Positions 23,948 through 37,585 are shown, counted from the stretch's first letter. The stretch: 64,000 nt of DNA from Fennellomyces sp. T-0311 (GCA_025266875.1 JALLLT010000015.1:62001-126000), one strand, 5' to 3'. Notes: generated from the sequence alone by a model not told the origin. Translations and numbers: made by a program.

Positions 23948-24404
23948 CTAGGCTAAGTCCTCATCATCAAAGTCATCGGGAAAGTCTGATAAGGGTACAC
24001 GTACGCAGATATAAGTAAGCAGAAACAGAAGAGCTCGCGTGCGACTTACCGTTGAAGAACTTTTGATGAACCACTTTCTCAGGTGGAGTCACCGCAGCAA
24101 GTGGTTCACCCTTTTCATCGAGAACGTCAGAATAATTGTATCGAAAGGGATCACCATGTCTGCCTGGACGCATCATTGGCATTCGACCTCGAGGACTGTC
24201 AAAGCCGAAACGCTCCATAGCGATACGCTCTGCCGTCTCGAAATCGTCGTCGTCCTCTTCAGTGTTGTCCTCGATCATTGGATCGTCTTCATCCATCATG
24301 TCTTTATCATTGAAAAGCACATTAGCAAAAAAAGAATTTCGGGAGCGGGATCGCGTGCTTCAACCTTCAGAAGGATCCCATTTAGCTTTGTCGCCGTGAC
24401 TCAT
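23948..24404 (-). CDS. COP9 signalosome subunit 9 homologue (COPS9/CSNAP-like)
   Basis: Three exons (minus) 24404-24365, 24301-24050 and 23985-23948 give 109 residues, with both splice junctions splitting Gly/Asp codons in frame. The C-terminal block EKVVHQKFFNDFPDDFDDED matches the diagnostic end of human COPS9 (VH..FFNDF...FDD-D), where these aromatic and acidic residues bind the CSN3/5/6 groove. The N-terminal 85 residues are acidic in the first half and Arg/Pro-rich in the second, and are longer than the 57-residue metazoan protein. The role inferred from the family is tuning of cullin deneddylation. The last exon carries only 12 residues and would be missed by most gene callers. Assignment rests on this one motif block. 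Confidence 0.75.
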
Positions 24405-25634
24405 TGTGGAAGGCAGAGAGTTACGTAACTAAATCGGAAGTCTCAAAAAATTATTATTGCACGATTTCTCTGGTAACCAAGGGAATAATTCTGGCCACCT
24501 TCACTATCTAAGGAAGTCATCAATGACAAGCTACCTTACAGAGATAATCGCCTGTTTCTTCTTACATAATTACCCCGGATTCTGTACGCCGTTTTATAAT
24601 ATATCCGGATGACCTAATGCCGGTTATAGGATAATAGCCCATGCATGAACAGTCCAACCCTTTCGAAAACACCGAGCTTTCCGTCGCTTCGCTTACATGA
24701 GCTTCCTTTTACGCGTTTATCGGATGTGATATGACCGAGCTATGTAGTGCAAAAGTGTAGTATTACGCCAATTTCCGTATGATTGCGTAACAGCATTTTC
24801 AAAATAAACAGCTGTAGGCTCCAGTCTCGAATCTCAACTCATTCCACCCGTTCATTGAACTCCCAGCAGATGACTACTCAGATGCGGACTTGTTGAATGA
24901 TAATCATGAAAAACACTAAAACGGGTATAAAATTCAAGATCTTGGCCGTGGTCTATTTTGTATCTGTTTACATAAGAACCGGTTCGACGTTTTGCTGATC
25001 TTGGAGTCCAATTGATTATCCACCGTTTGATCGACAGCGCAAGCATGCGCTGCCCCGAAAGGAATGGGATCCGCATTTTTAGATCGAAAATCTAGTCGAT
25101 TTCATTTGCTCGGAGCGATAACCATTTGGGAACGCGGAGAATAGGTGGCCATGCATTAACGCAAACTCGCACGCGGCACTTGAAGCGTCGTACAAAAAAG
25201 AATGGGGGACAGGCCGATTCTCACCACGTTGTCACGTTACGCTGTCGAAGGGTCAGTCCAGATACTACATCCAATTACTGGCGCTTTTAACCTCGATGGT
25301 ACATGCATACCCGGGACAGGGATGGCAGAGGTGTGAAATAGAACTAGTCACACATGCACAGAATTTGGTATCTCAATAAATGGTGGGAAACCTGGCCGAT
25401 AATCTGAACCTAGCACAATAAATATGGCATCAGATAAAAAAACCAACGGGAGTGGTGTATCGTTGACTGAGTTCCGCGGGACCGCTGATAATCACAGGCA
25501 CGTTGAGTAAGTTTTATTCCTGATTTGAATGGGCGCAAAATAATCGGCCGGGCGGGACGCTCAAACCTTTTTTTTGGCCTTTTAAGTGAAGCACACACTT
25601 CCTCTTTCTTTCTTTCTCACACTAAAAAAAAACC
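24405..25634. other. Intergenic, 1.2 kb
   Basis: No gene supported. A minus-strand open stretch at 24852-25076 (74 codons) has no recognisable domain. Immediately upstream of the aminotransferase ATG lies a CT-rich leader (TTCCTCTTTCTTTCTTTCTC at about 25600), typical of highly expressed fungal genes. Confidence 0.5.
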
Positions 25635-27382
<1,748 letters not shown>

Positions 27383-28040
27383 TTGTGTTTTTCTCCTCTT
27401 TACCTTCCATGTACCATATTAGAAATCTCTGACTGCTTTGAATAAAATACCGTGTGTGTGTGTGTCCCTTTTCGTTATCGGATTCTTGATAGATTAGACA
27501 CGCGTTACCGTCATCGTTGCTTCAAGCTTGTTTCTTTCGTATAAGACATACATTCTATGGATGCATAACCTTATCAATTTGAAACCACACTTGCTGACCA
27601 ACCAATCCTACGATGGATAAGTTTAAAGAGGCTGTGGAAGGATGCTGGCTTTGTGATAGGCAAAATAAAATAGCTGTTTACGTACATAGAAATAGACGAG
27701 CCCCTTCAAGTGAAGCGTTTACATTCTTACCATCGCTGGGTCTTTGTTTTCAATACAAATAGTGAGGTGGTTGCAATGATGGTCCTATCTTCTTGTCGCT
27801 GCGATTAAAAAGAGTAACACGTACAGCTTTTACTTTTTTTTCACTTTTTCATACGTTCTTGTTCAAAGCTGTATTAATAACATACGTAGGTGCAATGAAG
27901 TTCGTTCTGATCGTTGGGAAACAAAACGATATATACCGTAATAAAGCTATATCTTGAAACACTTTAAAAGTACTTAAGCAGTCAACTATTAATCTTTTAC
28001 CCACGGCTACATCCACCTTTCACTTCAACGAAGATAAGGA
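27383..28040. other. Intergenic, nothing assigned
   Basis: About 660 nt between the aminotransferase and the minus-strand orphan gene (the two converge). A short (GT)n microsatellite at about 27452-27465 and AATAAA-like signals; no coding signal recognised. Confidence 0.5.
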
Positions 28041-29001
28041 TTAGACAAGTGAGAAGCTACAATCATGTATCTTGACATTTTGAAGCCGAAAACGACCAAG
28101 CAATGCATCTGTAAAGACGATGGTAAAGATGATCAGAATGTACACCACGGCACGACGTTTCTTGAAACAGCGAACACGGGCCAAAACATAATCAAACAAA
28201 ACTTGCTTCTGTGTACATAGGTCAAAGCTAGGAGGTTAAATATCGAATTAGCAACATTGAGCTGCGTTCAGCCCCAATTGAGCATCCAGTTGTACGAGCC
28301 AAAAACAACGCACTACAATCATCAGCCCCGCAACGTCAAAGAACTTGTGACAGATCATACGTAAGGATTGGAATGCAGTAATCGAGTATTGGTATGTTTA
28401 TCGAAGATAATCCATGAGCAATCGCCTGCCATGTTTTTTATGCAACAACGGTGGCAAAAATAATGTGCTTGACTTGCAACACAAGGATGTATAGATTCCA
28501 GAGAGGTTCGACACAGCCGTCCTTCATCCCTTGCATAAGGATTTGTTTGAGTAAATAGCCATCGTTACTCGATGTTCGTATCGAAATACACAGAACCAAA
28601 TATATCGGGGTTGTTAGTGCGGCGGTCAAAAGTTTCGAAACAACATAATCTTTTTGTTTTGAACCAACATTTACGTGGCAAGAGTTGGGGCGATATCGTA
28701 AATAGACTGCGTCCGTCACGCGGCGCCAATGCTTGCAGTCGAAATTACAAAAAACATATGCAAAATGGCCCAAATTACCCAATACCAACCACAAATGAAG
28801 GGGGGCGTTCATCCTGTCCTTTGTCATCATTACGGTGACAGTGAAAAGCTCACGACCGCAACTGTAGCCACAGCTGCAGCCATCGGTTACCATGCTATCG
28901 AATAAGTACTTGGATGTAATGCAAATATCATGGATATTATATATCACAGCTCCATTAAAGGATAGAAGAATATGTACTATGGAGACGAAGTAACTCGACA
29001 T
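28041..29001 (-). CDS. Unknown multi-pass membrane protein (gene model uncertain)
   Basis: A minus-strand open segment, 29001-28438 (187 codons from ATG), has a Cys-rich loop (GCSCGYSCGR) and several hydrophobic segments (HLWLVLGNLGHFAYVF; LTTPIYLVLCISI; LYILVLQVKHIIF). Coding-like sequence continues further: around 28350-28270 (FFDVAGLMIVVRCFWLVQLD) and 28230-28041 (VLFDYVLARVRCFKKRRAVV then YILIIFTIVFTDALLG, ending in TAA at 28041). A possible intron from the GTT at about 28455 to the CACAAG at about 28350 would join the first two blocks in frame; I could not place the last junction. No known family recognised. Either a lineage-specific gene or one damaged by indels. Confidence 0.45.
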
Positions 29002-29992
29002 GTAGACTTATCAAAAATAGGGATTAACAAGCTACTCATCTCCTAGTTTAATCAATCTAGGTACATACTAGCTCTGTGTATGCAGTCCCAATATGTGTAA
29101 AGGAGGAGGGAAGGTAAATGTGCTACACATCTTTTTTATCTAGCAAGCACCTTAATAGCATCCTTAGTTTCACATCAAGGCAAGTTCAGCGATGAATCTA
29201 TTGAAGCAGCTGACAAAAGGTGTTTACGCTTTCGTTGTCAAATCTATGAAGAAGAAAGAAGCTGGCTAATGAAGAAGTGTACGGCTGGTGTATTTAAGGC
29301 ACACATGTACTCCGCCGTGAAGGGAAGCTTGATGAGGTGTTGCCTCTGGGAAAATGTCACCGGACGAACAAGAAAAGCATACAGTGGAAGGAGCTTTCGC
29401 TAAAGCATCTGCAGCAATTGTTCATACCTCTGATACATTGGGGCACTATCTGGCCAATTCGTTGGCTGTGAACTAACGGTATCTATAATATGTACCTAAT
29501 ACTGGCAAGACTGGGTCAGCCGGTACCCATTACCGTTGGGACCCTACCAATGGCGTGAAATGGAACAAGAGGAAAGTGCAGAGTATGCAAATAAGCCAAC
29601 CGTGCGTCGGTGACGTTCGCTACTTTATTTTTTTTGAATGGCAGACTGGAGTCCCAATTTGGAAAAACATTCTTTAAAATCTTTGAGAAAACTCAAACCT
29701 CTTGTCAGTTCGATTGTTTAGACTATGATTCGATACTGAATTTATTTTTTCAAGGTGTACAAATAAATATAGACCGAAAATGTGAAATCCTGCAATACGT
29801 TACGCATTTTGGTTGTCGTCACTGCAGCTTTCTTACATCGTTTTTGTACACCCAGGTACAAAACTGTGGAGAAACTTTCACGTGGTTAAACTTGTAGCTG
29901 AGATCAATGTCACTTTTCATGTGATACGCTTTTACAAAATATAATAGGATCCTCGCTTGCGCCTCTCTTTCTAACATCTTTATCTTACTCCA
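29002..29992. other. Intergenic with short coding-like snippets
   Basis: Short plus-strand stretches near 29190-29270 and 29355-29475 translate plausibly but are interrupted by stops and have no recognisable domain, so they may be relics. A plus-strand open stretch at 29610-29897 is also unassigned. A pyrimidine-rich segment just before 29993 is the likely leader of the dehydrogenase gene. Confidence 0.4.
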
Positions 29993-31914
29993 ATGTCCAA
30001 GAAGTTCACCGTAGAGGAAGTCGCAAAGCACAACCAGGCAGATGACTGGTAAGAAGAAAACGCTTTTATTGTTTAAAAAGTGTTCTTCCATACTTATCCG
30101 CGTTTTTCAGCTGGGTGATTATTCACGACAAGGTTTACGATGTAACCAAGTTTTTGAATGATCATCCAGGTATGCACACTCAAAGTGCAACATACAGCAC
30201 CACAGCAACTAAAGCGTTCTTGTAGGTGGCAAGAAGGTTCTCTTGAAGGCCTCAGGAACAGATGCTACCAAAAAGTTCGAGTCGTTCCACAGCCCTTCCG
30301 TATTGCAAAAGTACGGCGAAAAACTCCTTATCGGTGAAATTGGTACCGAGGAAGAAGAGGAGCTTCAAGACAGCAATCCTTTGACTGTTGGCGAGACGTT
30401 TGGCGATATGGTACCTTACGGCGATCCCATGTGGTATGTCATCGGTACCTCATTGTTTTTTCATCAGCTGAAAAAAACTTTTTTTAATTTACAGGTACCA
30501 GGACTGGTACAGCCCTTACTACAACGAGACCCATCGTGCAGTTCGCAAGGTCGTCCGTGAATTCGTTGACAAAGAAATTATGCCGTTCTGTCACGAATGG
30601 GACGAAGCAAAGAGCTTGCCTCGTGAGGTTTTCATCAAGGCAGCCAAAGCTGGTATTCTAGGTGCCATCGTTCACAAGGCTCCCGAAGAATATTATCCTT
30701 ACCCACTTCCTGCCGGTATCTCTCCCAAAGACTTTGATGCTTTCCATCGTGTTATTGTTTTTGATGAACTTTCCCGCTGCGGCTCTGGTGGTGTAAGTTT
30801 TATTTATTGGGCCCAGATTTACACTAGAATTGGTCTAATATATTAATGCAGGTTACCTGGGCTCTTTGTGGTGGTTTGGGCATCGGCTTGCCTCCCATCA
30901 TGAACTTTGGTTCTGAATACTTGCAAAAGAAGGTGGTCAAAGACTGCTTGGCTGGCACCAAGAACATCTGTCTGTGCATTACTGAACCATCCGGTGGTTC
31001 CGATGTAGCTGGCTTGCAAACAGAAGCCCGCGATGCGGGTGACCACTACATCTTGAACGGTGAAAAGAAATGGATCACAAACGGTGTTTACGCCGATTAT
31101 TTCACAGTCGCATGTCGTACTGGTGAGCCTGGATTCAACGGTATTTCCTTCTTGTTGGTGGAACGATCGATGCCCGGTGTTACTACTCGCCAGATGAACT
31201 GCTCTGGTGTTTGGCCATCCGGTACTGCCTATGTTACATTCGAGGATGTGAAGGTTCCGAAGGAAAATTTAATCGGCAAGGAGAACCGCGGCTTCAAGTA
31301 CATCATGTTGTAAGTATCATGTGAAAAAAGCTGTACGAGATGAAAAGCTTTATTAAGAAATTCTACTCTATAGTAACTTTAACAGTGAACGAATCGGCAT
31401 TGTTATCCAAGCTAACCGCTTTGCCCGTGTCTGCATCGAAGAGTCCCTCAAGGTAATGTTTCACAAGCCAATGTCGATGGTGGGTATACTCACATGTTTT
31501 TCCGAATAGTATGCACACAAGCGTAAGACCTTTGGCAAGCGTCTTATCGACCACCCTGTCATCCGAAATAAGCTCGCTCACATGATCCGAAAGTGTGAAG
31601 CAACACATGCTTGGTTGGAAACCTTGACCTATCAAACCATTAAAATGCCAGAAGAGTTGCAGCCTATCCGTCTGGGCGGCCCCATCGCTCTTTGCAAAGC
31701 ACAGGCTACACGCACTATGGAATTCTGTGCACGTGAAGCCGCTCAAATCTTCGGTGGTTTAGCATATACCCGTGGTGGTCAAGGTGAAAAGATCGAAAGA
31801 TTGTACCGTGAAGTTCGCGCCTACGCCATCCCAGGTGGCTCTGAAGAAATCATGCTTGACCTGGGCATTCGCCAATCCACTAAGGTCGGTGCCTTTATGG
31901 GTGCCAAGATGTAA
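29993..31914 (+). CDS. Cytochrome b5-acyl-CoA dehydrogenase fusion
   Basis: Seven exons: 29993-30048, 30111-30169, 30226-30433, 30495-30792, 30852-31309, 31374-31452 and 31510-31914; 520 residues. Residues 1-80 form a cytochrome b5 heme domain: DDCWVIIHDKVYDVTKFL, the axial His in NDHPGG and a second His in FESFHSPSVL. The rest is a full acyl-CoA dehydrogenase: CITEPSGGSDVAGLQTEA (FAD/substrate loop), GEKKWITNG, a RKTFGKRLIDHP helix and FGGLAYTRGGQGEKIERLYR. The usual MCAD-type catalytic Glu near the C-terminus is replaced by Pro (AIPGGSEE), but a Glu is present in FNSERIGIV, the position used by isovaleryl- and long-chain enzymes. No mitochondrial presequence; no clear peroxisomal SKL, the C-terminus being AKM. 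Confidence 0.93.
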
Positions 31915-32708
31915 TGATTCTCGAATAGCCTGTTTGGCAACTCTAAATTCTGTTTGTAAAAATTTTTATTATCAAGTCCAAAGCATTACTACTACGTACT
32001 ACTATAAAAGCCTCCAAAAAAAGAGCAATACATATTACAGATGTGGCATACCGCTTTAGATTTAGGTTTGATCGGATAATTTTAAGAGAGAGCACGTTGA
32101 GAGATGATGTATGATAATCAAGAGTAATGGCCGATCAATCTTTAGCGACACCATTCAGGGTAATTTTACGCTGACAATGACATACTTTTAGTCCATCTAT
32201 CTGTGAATCTGGGATTGAGCAATATATATGTTTATACGTGGTGTTAGTCATACGTCTAGCGCACAACCACTGCGCGTATCGAAGAAGTTGCGTATGTGAA
32301 ACATCAAGGCTGTTACCCTTAAGTGAGATTCTCCTTAATAAATCCATTTGATTCTGACAGAAGGCTAGTGCGCTACCACGTACGACAGATCCAATCTCGC
32401 TATCTCGATAATCGTTCTGCCTTTCACTGCACATTTTTACATTTATAATCTGACAAAGAGCAGCTGTGTGTCCTACTACGACATTTTGTCACTTGCCAGT
32501 TCCCCATACATGGTCACCTTTGTGAAATCAGTAAACCATCGTCTTCACTACGTAACTGAACACGGTTATTTGGTCCTGACAAGAAACAAGTTACTCAGCT
32601 TGGTTAAAATGGAGCAATCTCCTCTAGAGGCTCCAAACAACTGCTGGCACTATACCGAACTCTCACATTGACTCTCGTTCAGTTAACATTAATGTACAAG
32701 AAATAAAT
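31915..32708. other. Intergenic with one unassigned ORF
   Basis: About 790 nt between convergent genes. A minus-strand open frame of 99 codons at 32135-32434 starts with ATG and is Cys/Arg-containing without a recognisable domain; it might be a small gene but nothing supports it beyond length. Confidence 0.3.
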
Positions 32709-34808
32709 TTATTTCCGTCGCATCTCTTCAGCTGCAACTTGAAACATGTTGGGTTTGTTGAACTTGTCCATGTCCTTCTTTTTGACCTTCTTGACCTTGC
32801 CACGATCATAATCTTGATCATAGGCATCAAGTCGTTTCCTCTTGGTCTTTGTCTTTTTCAATGCCTTCTGCCGTTCCTTATCCTCCACAACCTTGCCCGT
32901 GTCAACATCATCCCATCGCGCAACGTCTTCTGTGAACTGCAGATGTTGTGATTTTGAAAGCAGCATTTGCTTTGCTTGTGAACTTGAACTCTCCGTCTCT
33001 TCGAGGTCAATCAATGCTGCAAATTTACTTCGCTTGTCATCCATCTTATCGTCGTGACCAACGATTACCGCCTTTGGATTTTCCATCACAGTTCTTAAAG
33101 GCGATACCTCTTCTTCCTCCTCCTTTTCACTGGTATCCTCGTCGTCTTCTGCTACCTCGACTTCAGGTAACGAAGTTTCATCTGTTTCGGCCAACACCTC
33201 TTGTTCCTGCTTGATTGACACCAATTCCGGCTTGGATGCCTTCAGACCTTTGGACACTTGCTTTTTGGCTTTGGGTGCTTTAGCAGCATTCTGGTCTTTT
33301 TTCCGTCGTTGCTCAGCAGTATAGAAGAGCATATGCGGCTTTTGTTCAAGCACACGCTTCGCACTTGCTTGTTGGACCTGTGGCCAGATTATTTGCCTTA
33401 GAATAACTGTCGCACGCAATGAATTGAGTCTTCCTTTACCGATTCACCGTCGAAACAATGCCATTGGCCATTGGATGCTTTTGCATAAGCAACATAGTGA
33501 CCACCAAGTAATGAAGTACCTTGGTGTACGATTATTGCATTAAGGTGGTATACATTGGGTGTGTTTTCCATCTCGGTTTCCGTAACAAATCGCTTGACAT
33601 CCAGTGTTTCAGTGAATTTGACAAGCTTATCGTTCTTTCTATCACTTTGCAGTCGGTTAAGATGGATGACGAGGGCTTGTGGTGCGCGATAGATGGATTT
33701 TTTGCTTCGTCCAGAGTTTTCTTTATCACAACTAGTGTAGGTAAATTAGATTACATGACCTGAAATGATACCAGGTTCGTTAAATGCTTACCTTGGGCAA
33801 AGATGGGAATTTCTTTGAAGCTCCCTAAACTTGTGAGATAGGCATTTTTCCACTGTGTTGCTCTTTGTGATGTCGCCGGTGATGTTCAAGAATGACTCGT
33901 ACGTATTTCCAGATTTTTTACACCCATCACATGAAAAGCTGTCTTGGTAGTATCCTCCAAACATTTGGTATAATGCAGTGGTCTCCTGTATCCGCTTATC
34001 CGTTGCACTAATTCACCGTACCATCATCAGTGAAACCGATCTACCATGTACCAGGTCACCGTGCCTCACCTCTTTTCTGCCAACAGAGCTTTCTGAAGCT
34101 GCTTCATGAAATACTCCCAAACTAAATAAGCATTACTGGACGTCTGACTTTCCATTTCTACGTTCCTGGTTTATCAGCACCTGGGCTTATTATCTTTCCC
34201 ATCCAACTTACGTTTCAATTGGCCAACAAAGTAACGTGGACTCACTACTCCTGATGATTGCTTAAAGCACTGTGAGACGTGCTCCTCTAATGCACACACG
34301 AAGCAATAGTCTTGCATAAGGCCTAGCAACATAATGTTGTCAGTCATCTGCTTTACCCATTCATAATTGACGTACAATTGCTTCCGTGATATCTTGCAAG
34401 TAAATAGTTTGCAAACACAGGTGTATAGGTCAATACTTGAAGGATAGCATTGAGTGCAGACATTCGACCGAGATCGTCAGTGAGACCAGCACCGACTGGT
34501 CTGATTGTGGACCAAGATGGATTGAGCTTATCTTTGCTGAAAAGTATTTTTTCAGGACGTTCGAAACCGTTGGCATCGATCAGTTCAAGCTGATCATGTT
34601 CCTGATCGACGGTGGATTCAACCTGGATCTTGCGATCGGTGGCGTTGATCGGTGCGTATTTCCGTTTAAACAGTTCGAGTTTCTCGTCTACGTAACGGGA
34701 TTTCCGAAACTTGATTGCACGATTTAATAAAGTGTTGAGTGTGTTTCGTTGAAGTAATCCATTGCTGCCGTTTAGAATTTGGTCTTTCTTTTTTGCCGTG
34801 GTAGCCAT
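32709..34808 (-). CDS. USP36/USP42-type ubiquitin hydrolase lacking catalytic Cys
   Basis: Six exons (minus) 34808-34376, 34322-34212, 34157-34070, 34007-33792, 33731-33440 and 33377-32709 give 602 residues. The family resemblance is strong: PVGAGL...LGRMSALNAIL then VLTYTPVFANYLL in the Cys box, CFVCALEEHV, PRYFVGQLK, YQMFGGYYQDSFSCDGC with a second zinc pair (HLCPSCDKENSG), QALVIHLNRLQ, and the His box GGHYVAYAKASNGQWHCFDG. In the Cys box the usual NTCFLN reads RMSALN: Ser replaces the nucleophile. The QEDAHEF box is also lost (QTSSNAYLVW). His and Asp boxes are kept. The C-terminus is a Lys-rich tail as in nucleolar Usp36. A catalytically dead deubiquitinase, or a decaying one, is the simplest reading. 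Confidence 0.85.
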
Positions 34809-35434
34809 AGTAAGGGAGTAACTTTGAAAAAAAAAAAACTTGCTTTCAAGCTGTGATCGAAATAGCAAATTAATATAAAATGCCTCTCACTTGCTGTCAT
34901 ATTGGTGCACGGACACATACTACTATTTATTATACTTGATACGATACTCTAAGAAAGAGATTTCTCAAAGATGGAGTAGGGTGACCGAAGGATATAACCG
35001 ATAACTAGTTTCGAACAATATCTTTCACGATAAACAGCGTAATATTCGTGGTATAGAGCCTTTCACGTTGAGTTGTGTACCTACGGGCAATGAAGTTACA
35101 AACATGAATGGAAGGAGGCTAGCTCTACGTATTATATATATTATACTCGAGTGCCTTACTTATATTGCATCTTCTAAAATGCTACACCCCTAGCACACAA
35201 ATCATTTACGAACCAATATTGATGCTTTATGTTGTCCGATGCTTATGCTTACATGATTGTGAAGGGCAAGAAAAAAATCGCCGAAAAAGTTTATGACAAC
35301 GATGCGGACGTATATATCGATCCATATGTTGTGTGAAGAACATTGACAAGATTAACATGCTTCAAGTTGCAGCTTAAGACAGATACAAAAGAAAGGTTTT
35401 TTTTACGTATTGATACAGAGGGTAATAATGCTAA
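34809..35434. other. Intergenic, nothing assigned
   Basis: AT-rich, about 620 nt between the upstream side of the USP-like gene and the 3' end of the DUF1772-like gene. No coding or RNA signal seen. Confidence 0.5.
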
Positions 35435-35869
35435 TTAAAAGAGGGTCAATACGAGAGCTGCAGTGCCGACAGTTGTTCGGAACCACTGAAGATTATTCCA
35501 TTTCTCGACCAGTTGAGTAACTTCCTTCTTGTCATGACCAGGTGTCGCGTTGAGCTGGTGAAGTCGATCATTCGTTGGTCTCATAAAGATGATGGTGTAT
35601 GGGAAACTGATCAACGACAGAATACCGCAGTACAGAACACGCTTGTTCTTTGTCAAGTAGTAGGTGTAAAAATGTGCTGCGGAAGACAACAGGATTGTCG
35701 AGATACCAATCTTGGATCCGTTGTTGTACGTGACAGCCCAGCTTTGGACGGGATAGCCACCTGCGCGTAAAGCTGGCACTGTAACCAGGTTTAGGGTCAA
35801 CCCAAGTCCAGCAAAGATCCCGTTTGCGGTTGCAGCAACAGGTTGAACGTAGTAAGGTAATGCGGACAT
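35435..35869 (-). CDS. DUF1772-like small four-TM protein, copy 1
   Basis: An intronless gene of 144 residues. Four hydrophobic segments: one after the N-terminus (NGIFAGLGLTLNLVTVPAL), then STILLSSAAHFYTYY, a VLYCGILSLISFPYTIIF block ending in MRPTNDRL, and a final C-terminal helix (RTTVGTAALVLTLF). The small size, TM layout and the P(T)N.RL motif before a charged helix match DUF1772 (anthrone oxygenase-like) proteins. Members oxidise aromatic polyketides in some fungi, but many have no known role and there is no polyketide synthase here. It is 50-60% identical by eye over its full length, and equal in length, to the gene at 37586 in opposite orientation. ATG chosen for equal start with that copy. 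Confidence 0.75.
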   Translation of the reverse strand: MSALPYYVQPVAATANGIFAGLGLTLNLVTVPALRAGGYPVQSWAVTYNNGSKIGISTILLSSAAHFYTYYLTKNKRVLYCGILSLISFPYTIIFMRPTNDRLHQLNATPGHDKKEVTQLVEKWNNLQWFRTTVGTAALVLTLF

Positions 35870-37585
35870 CGTGTGAAAAAATAGGATATGTGACTTTAAT
35901 GACATAGGAGGTATCTAGCCTATTTAAATTTGTTATGCATGGGTGAATTCGGTGCGTTTGAGTCACCGGTAACCCCAGTTGCTTCAGTTCGGCTAAAGTC
36001 TTTCCATTTCTTTTTATGGTATACTGTGTCAAAATATTGGGACGAACATGGATCATGTCATAATTTTAAGCTCTGGTGCTACGATCATGTACATGAATAC
36101 CACGTACGAGGTTTGTTGGGCTATTTCACAAGGAGTTAACATGTTTGGATGATGAGATAGTTCTAGTACGATATCCTTTTTCTTTTATTCACCGGATCGC
36201 GCGCCGAAGAAGCATATTAGTCTATATAGAAAATAATCCAAAAAAAAACTCATTTCGAGATGAAATTCAGTGCTAAACTATGACGTAAATAGACGACAGA
36301 CTCTGTGCTGTCGTATCGTTAATGTCACTCCGTACACTATCGTATTAGCATTCACGGGCGGAACGTAATACGTTGCTTTTGTATATAAATTACATTCTTA
36401 ACTTATGTGCCATGAACATATTGCAAATATGAAGAGAATGATTGAGCAATCAAAGCCACGGAAAATAGACAAGTGTTTGTAAATACCAACCCATTTGTGT
36501 CAAGGAAGTTACCATATTAAGACTGTATCCACGCTTGCTTCAACAATCCGTGCATCCAGTACAAAAGACTGTGCAAATTCTGCAATTCGACACGACCATA
36601 TCAAAAAGTACGAACACGTTCCCGAAAATTGAATCCAAGATTGTACACAGTAAGAAATACGATACAGCTGTCGACATAATGAGTACCACAGCTACTACGT
36701 GGCTGTTGATGCTCTTATGGTAGATAAATAGACTGGTTGCCATAGTCACAAGGTAATTACTGAATTATTCCATTTCAAGTGTTCTTGGTCAACTTTCGTT
36801 TAGCAGAAGTTGATTCATTTTCGATAATAACTCGATCCGAAATTATGAGAGAAGCACAAGCTTTGGAGCATTCAACAAAAGTTAAGTAATACTTTTGCAT
36901 CACGAGATTATCGTGTAAACCGCATTCAAGGTCTAAAATTGCATTTCGTCCGAGTAAATTTTTTTACTCGTCACTGAGCCGTTACTACCACTGAATGCGC
37001 CTTCAATTTCTCTACAAAACGTATCTATATATCAGGAGATCCAGTCGCTGATCAGGTCATTAAGCGTGTTCAAAGGTACTCAATGAATTCCGCTGCCAGC
37101 TCAAAACGAGGAACGCAAAAAGTCAATATTCTTATCCCGAACCAAGTTTTTCCTGGGCCCCGATGAATGAATCAACGTAACATGCTTTAAATACTTGAAC
37201 AATATACAGCCGAGGTCGATTTAAATATGTCTACAATTGAGATCTCCCCTTTAAAACTCGTATCAATCAGACTATCATATAGTTATGTGAATTTTAATGC
37301 GATCGCCGAATAAACCAAAGTGCTATGTTCCAAGAGTATAAGTTGCACAACAATCCAAATAAACAACTTACGTAAAATGCTGAGCAGGACCCAAACACAG
37401 CCCGATACATATTTGGGTATATATTCAGCTTTTTCAATAAGTAACGTCGCTAGCTTCAGCATTTTATAATACAAATTATACATGAGTTGTCAGCTGACAT
37501 GCGACATTACTTTTTGGAAATCCTGTATATATATGTACATTTTGAGACTGCTTACGCACACTTTCTTTTTTCTCTCACCTTGACA
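35870..37585. other. Divergent spacer between DUF1772-like paralogues
   Basis: About 1.7 kb of AT-rich DNA forming the shared upstream region of two divergently transcribed paralogues. It holds an unassigned minus-strand coding-like block listed at 36775-37483 and a further minus-strand open stretch at 36540-36749. No TE or RNA gene was recognised. Confidence 0.45.
36775..37483 (-). pseudogene. Orphan coding-like exons, unknown
   Basis: A minus-strand block from 36932 (after CAATTTTAG) to a TGA at 36775 encodes 51 residues of protein-like composition (LVMQKYYLTFVECSKACASL). An upstream block from about 37483 ends in a plausible GTAAGT donor near 37370 and carries a hydrophobic stretch (SGCVWVLLSILR). 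A middle block near 37010 follows TTTTGTAG. The frames were not resolved into one gene. The 3' block aligns loosely with orphan segment B at 4825-5163. It may be another member of the same unknown family or a relic. Confidence 0.28.

Noticed and set aside
31812..31860. Reading of the b5-acyl-CoA dehydrogenase as inactive because the MCAD-type Glu is missing
   Set aside because: A Glu is present at the alternative position (FNSERIG), so inactivity cannot be concluded.
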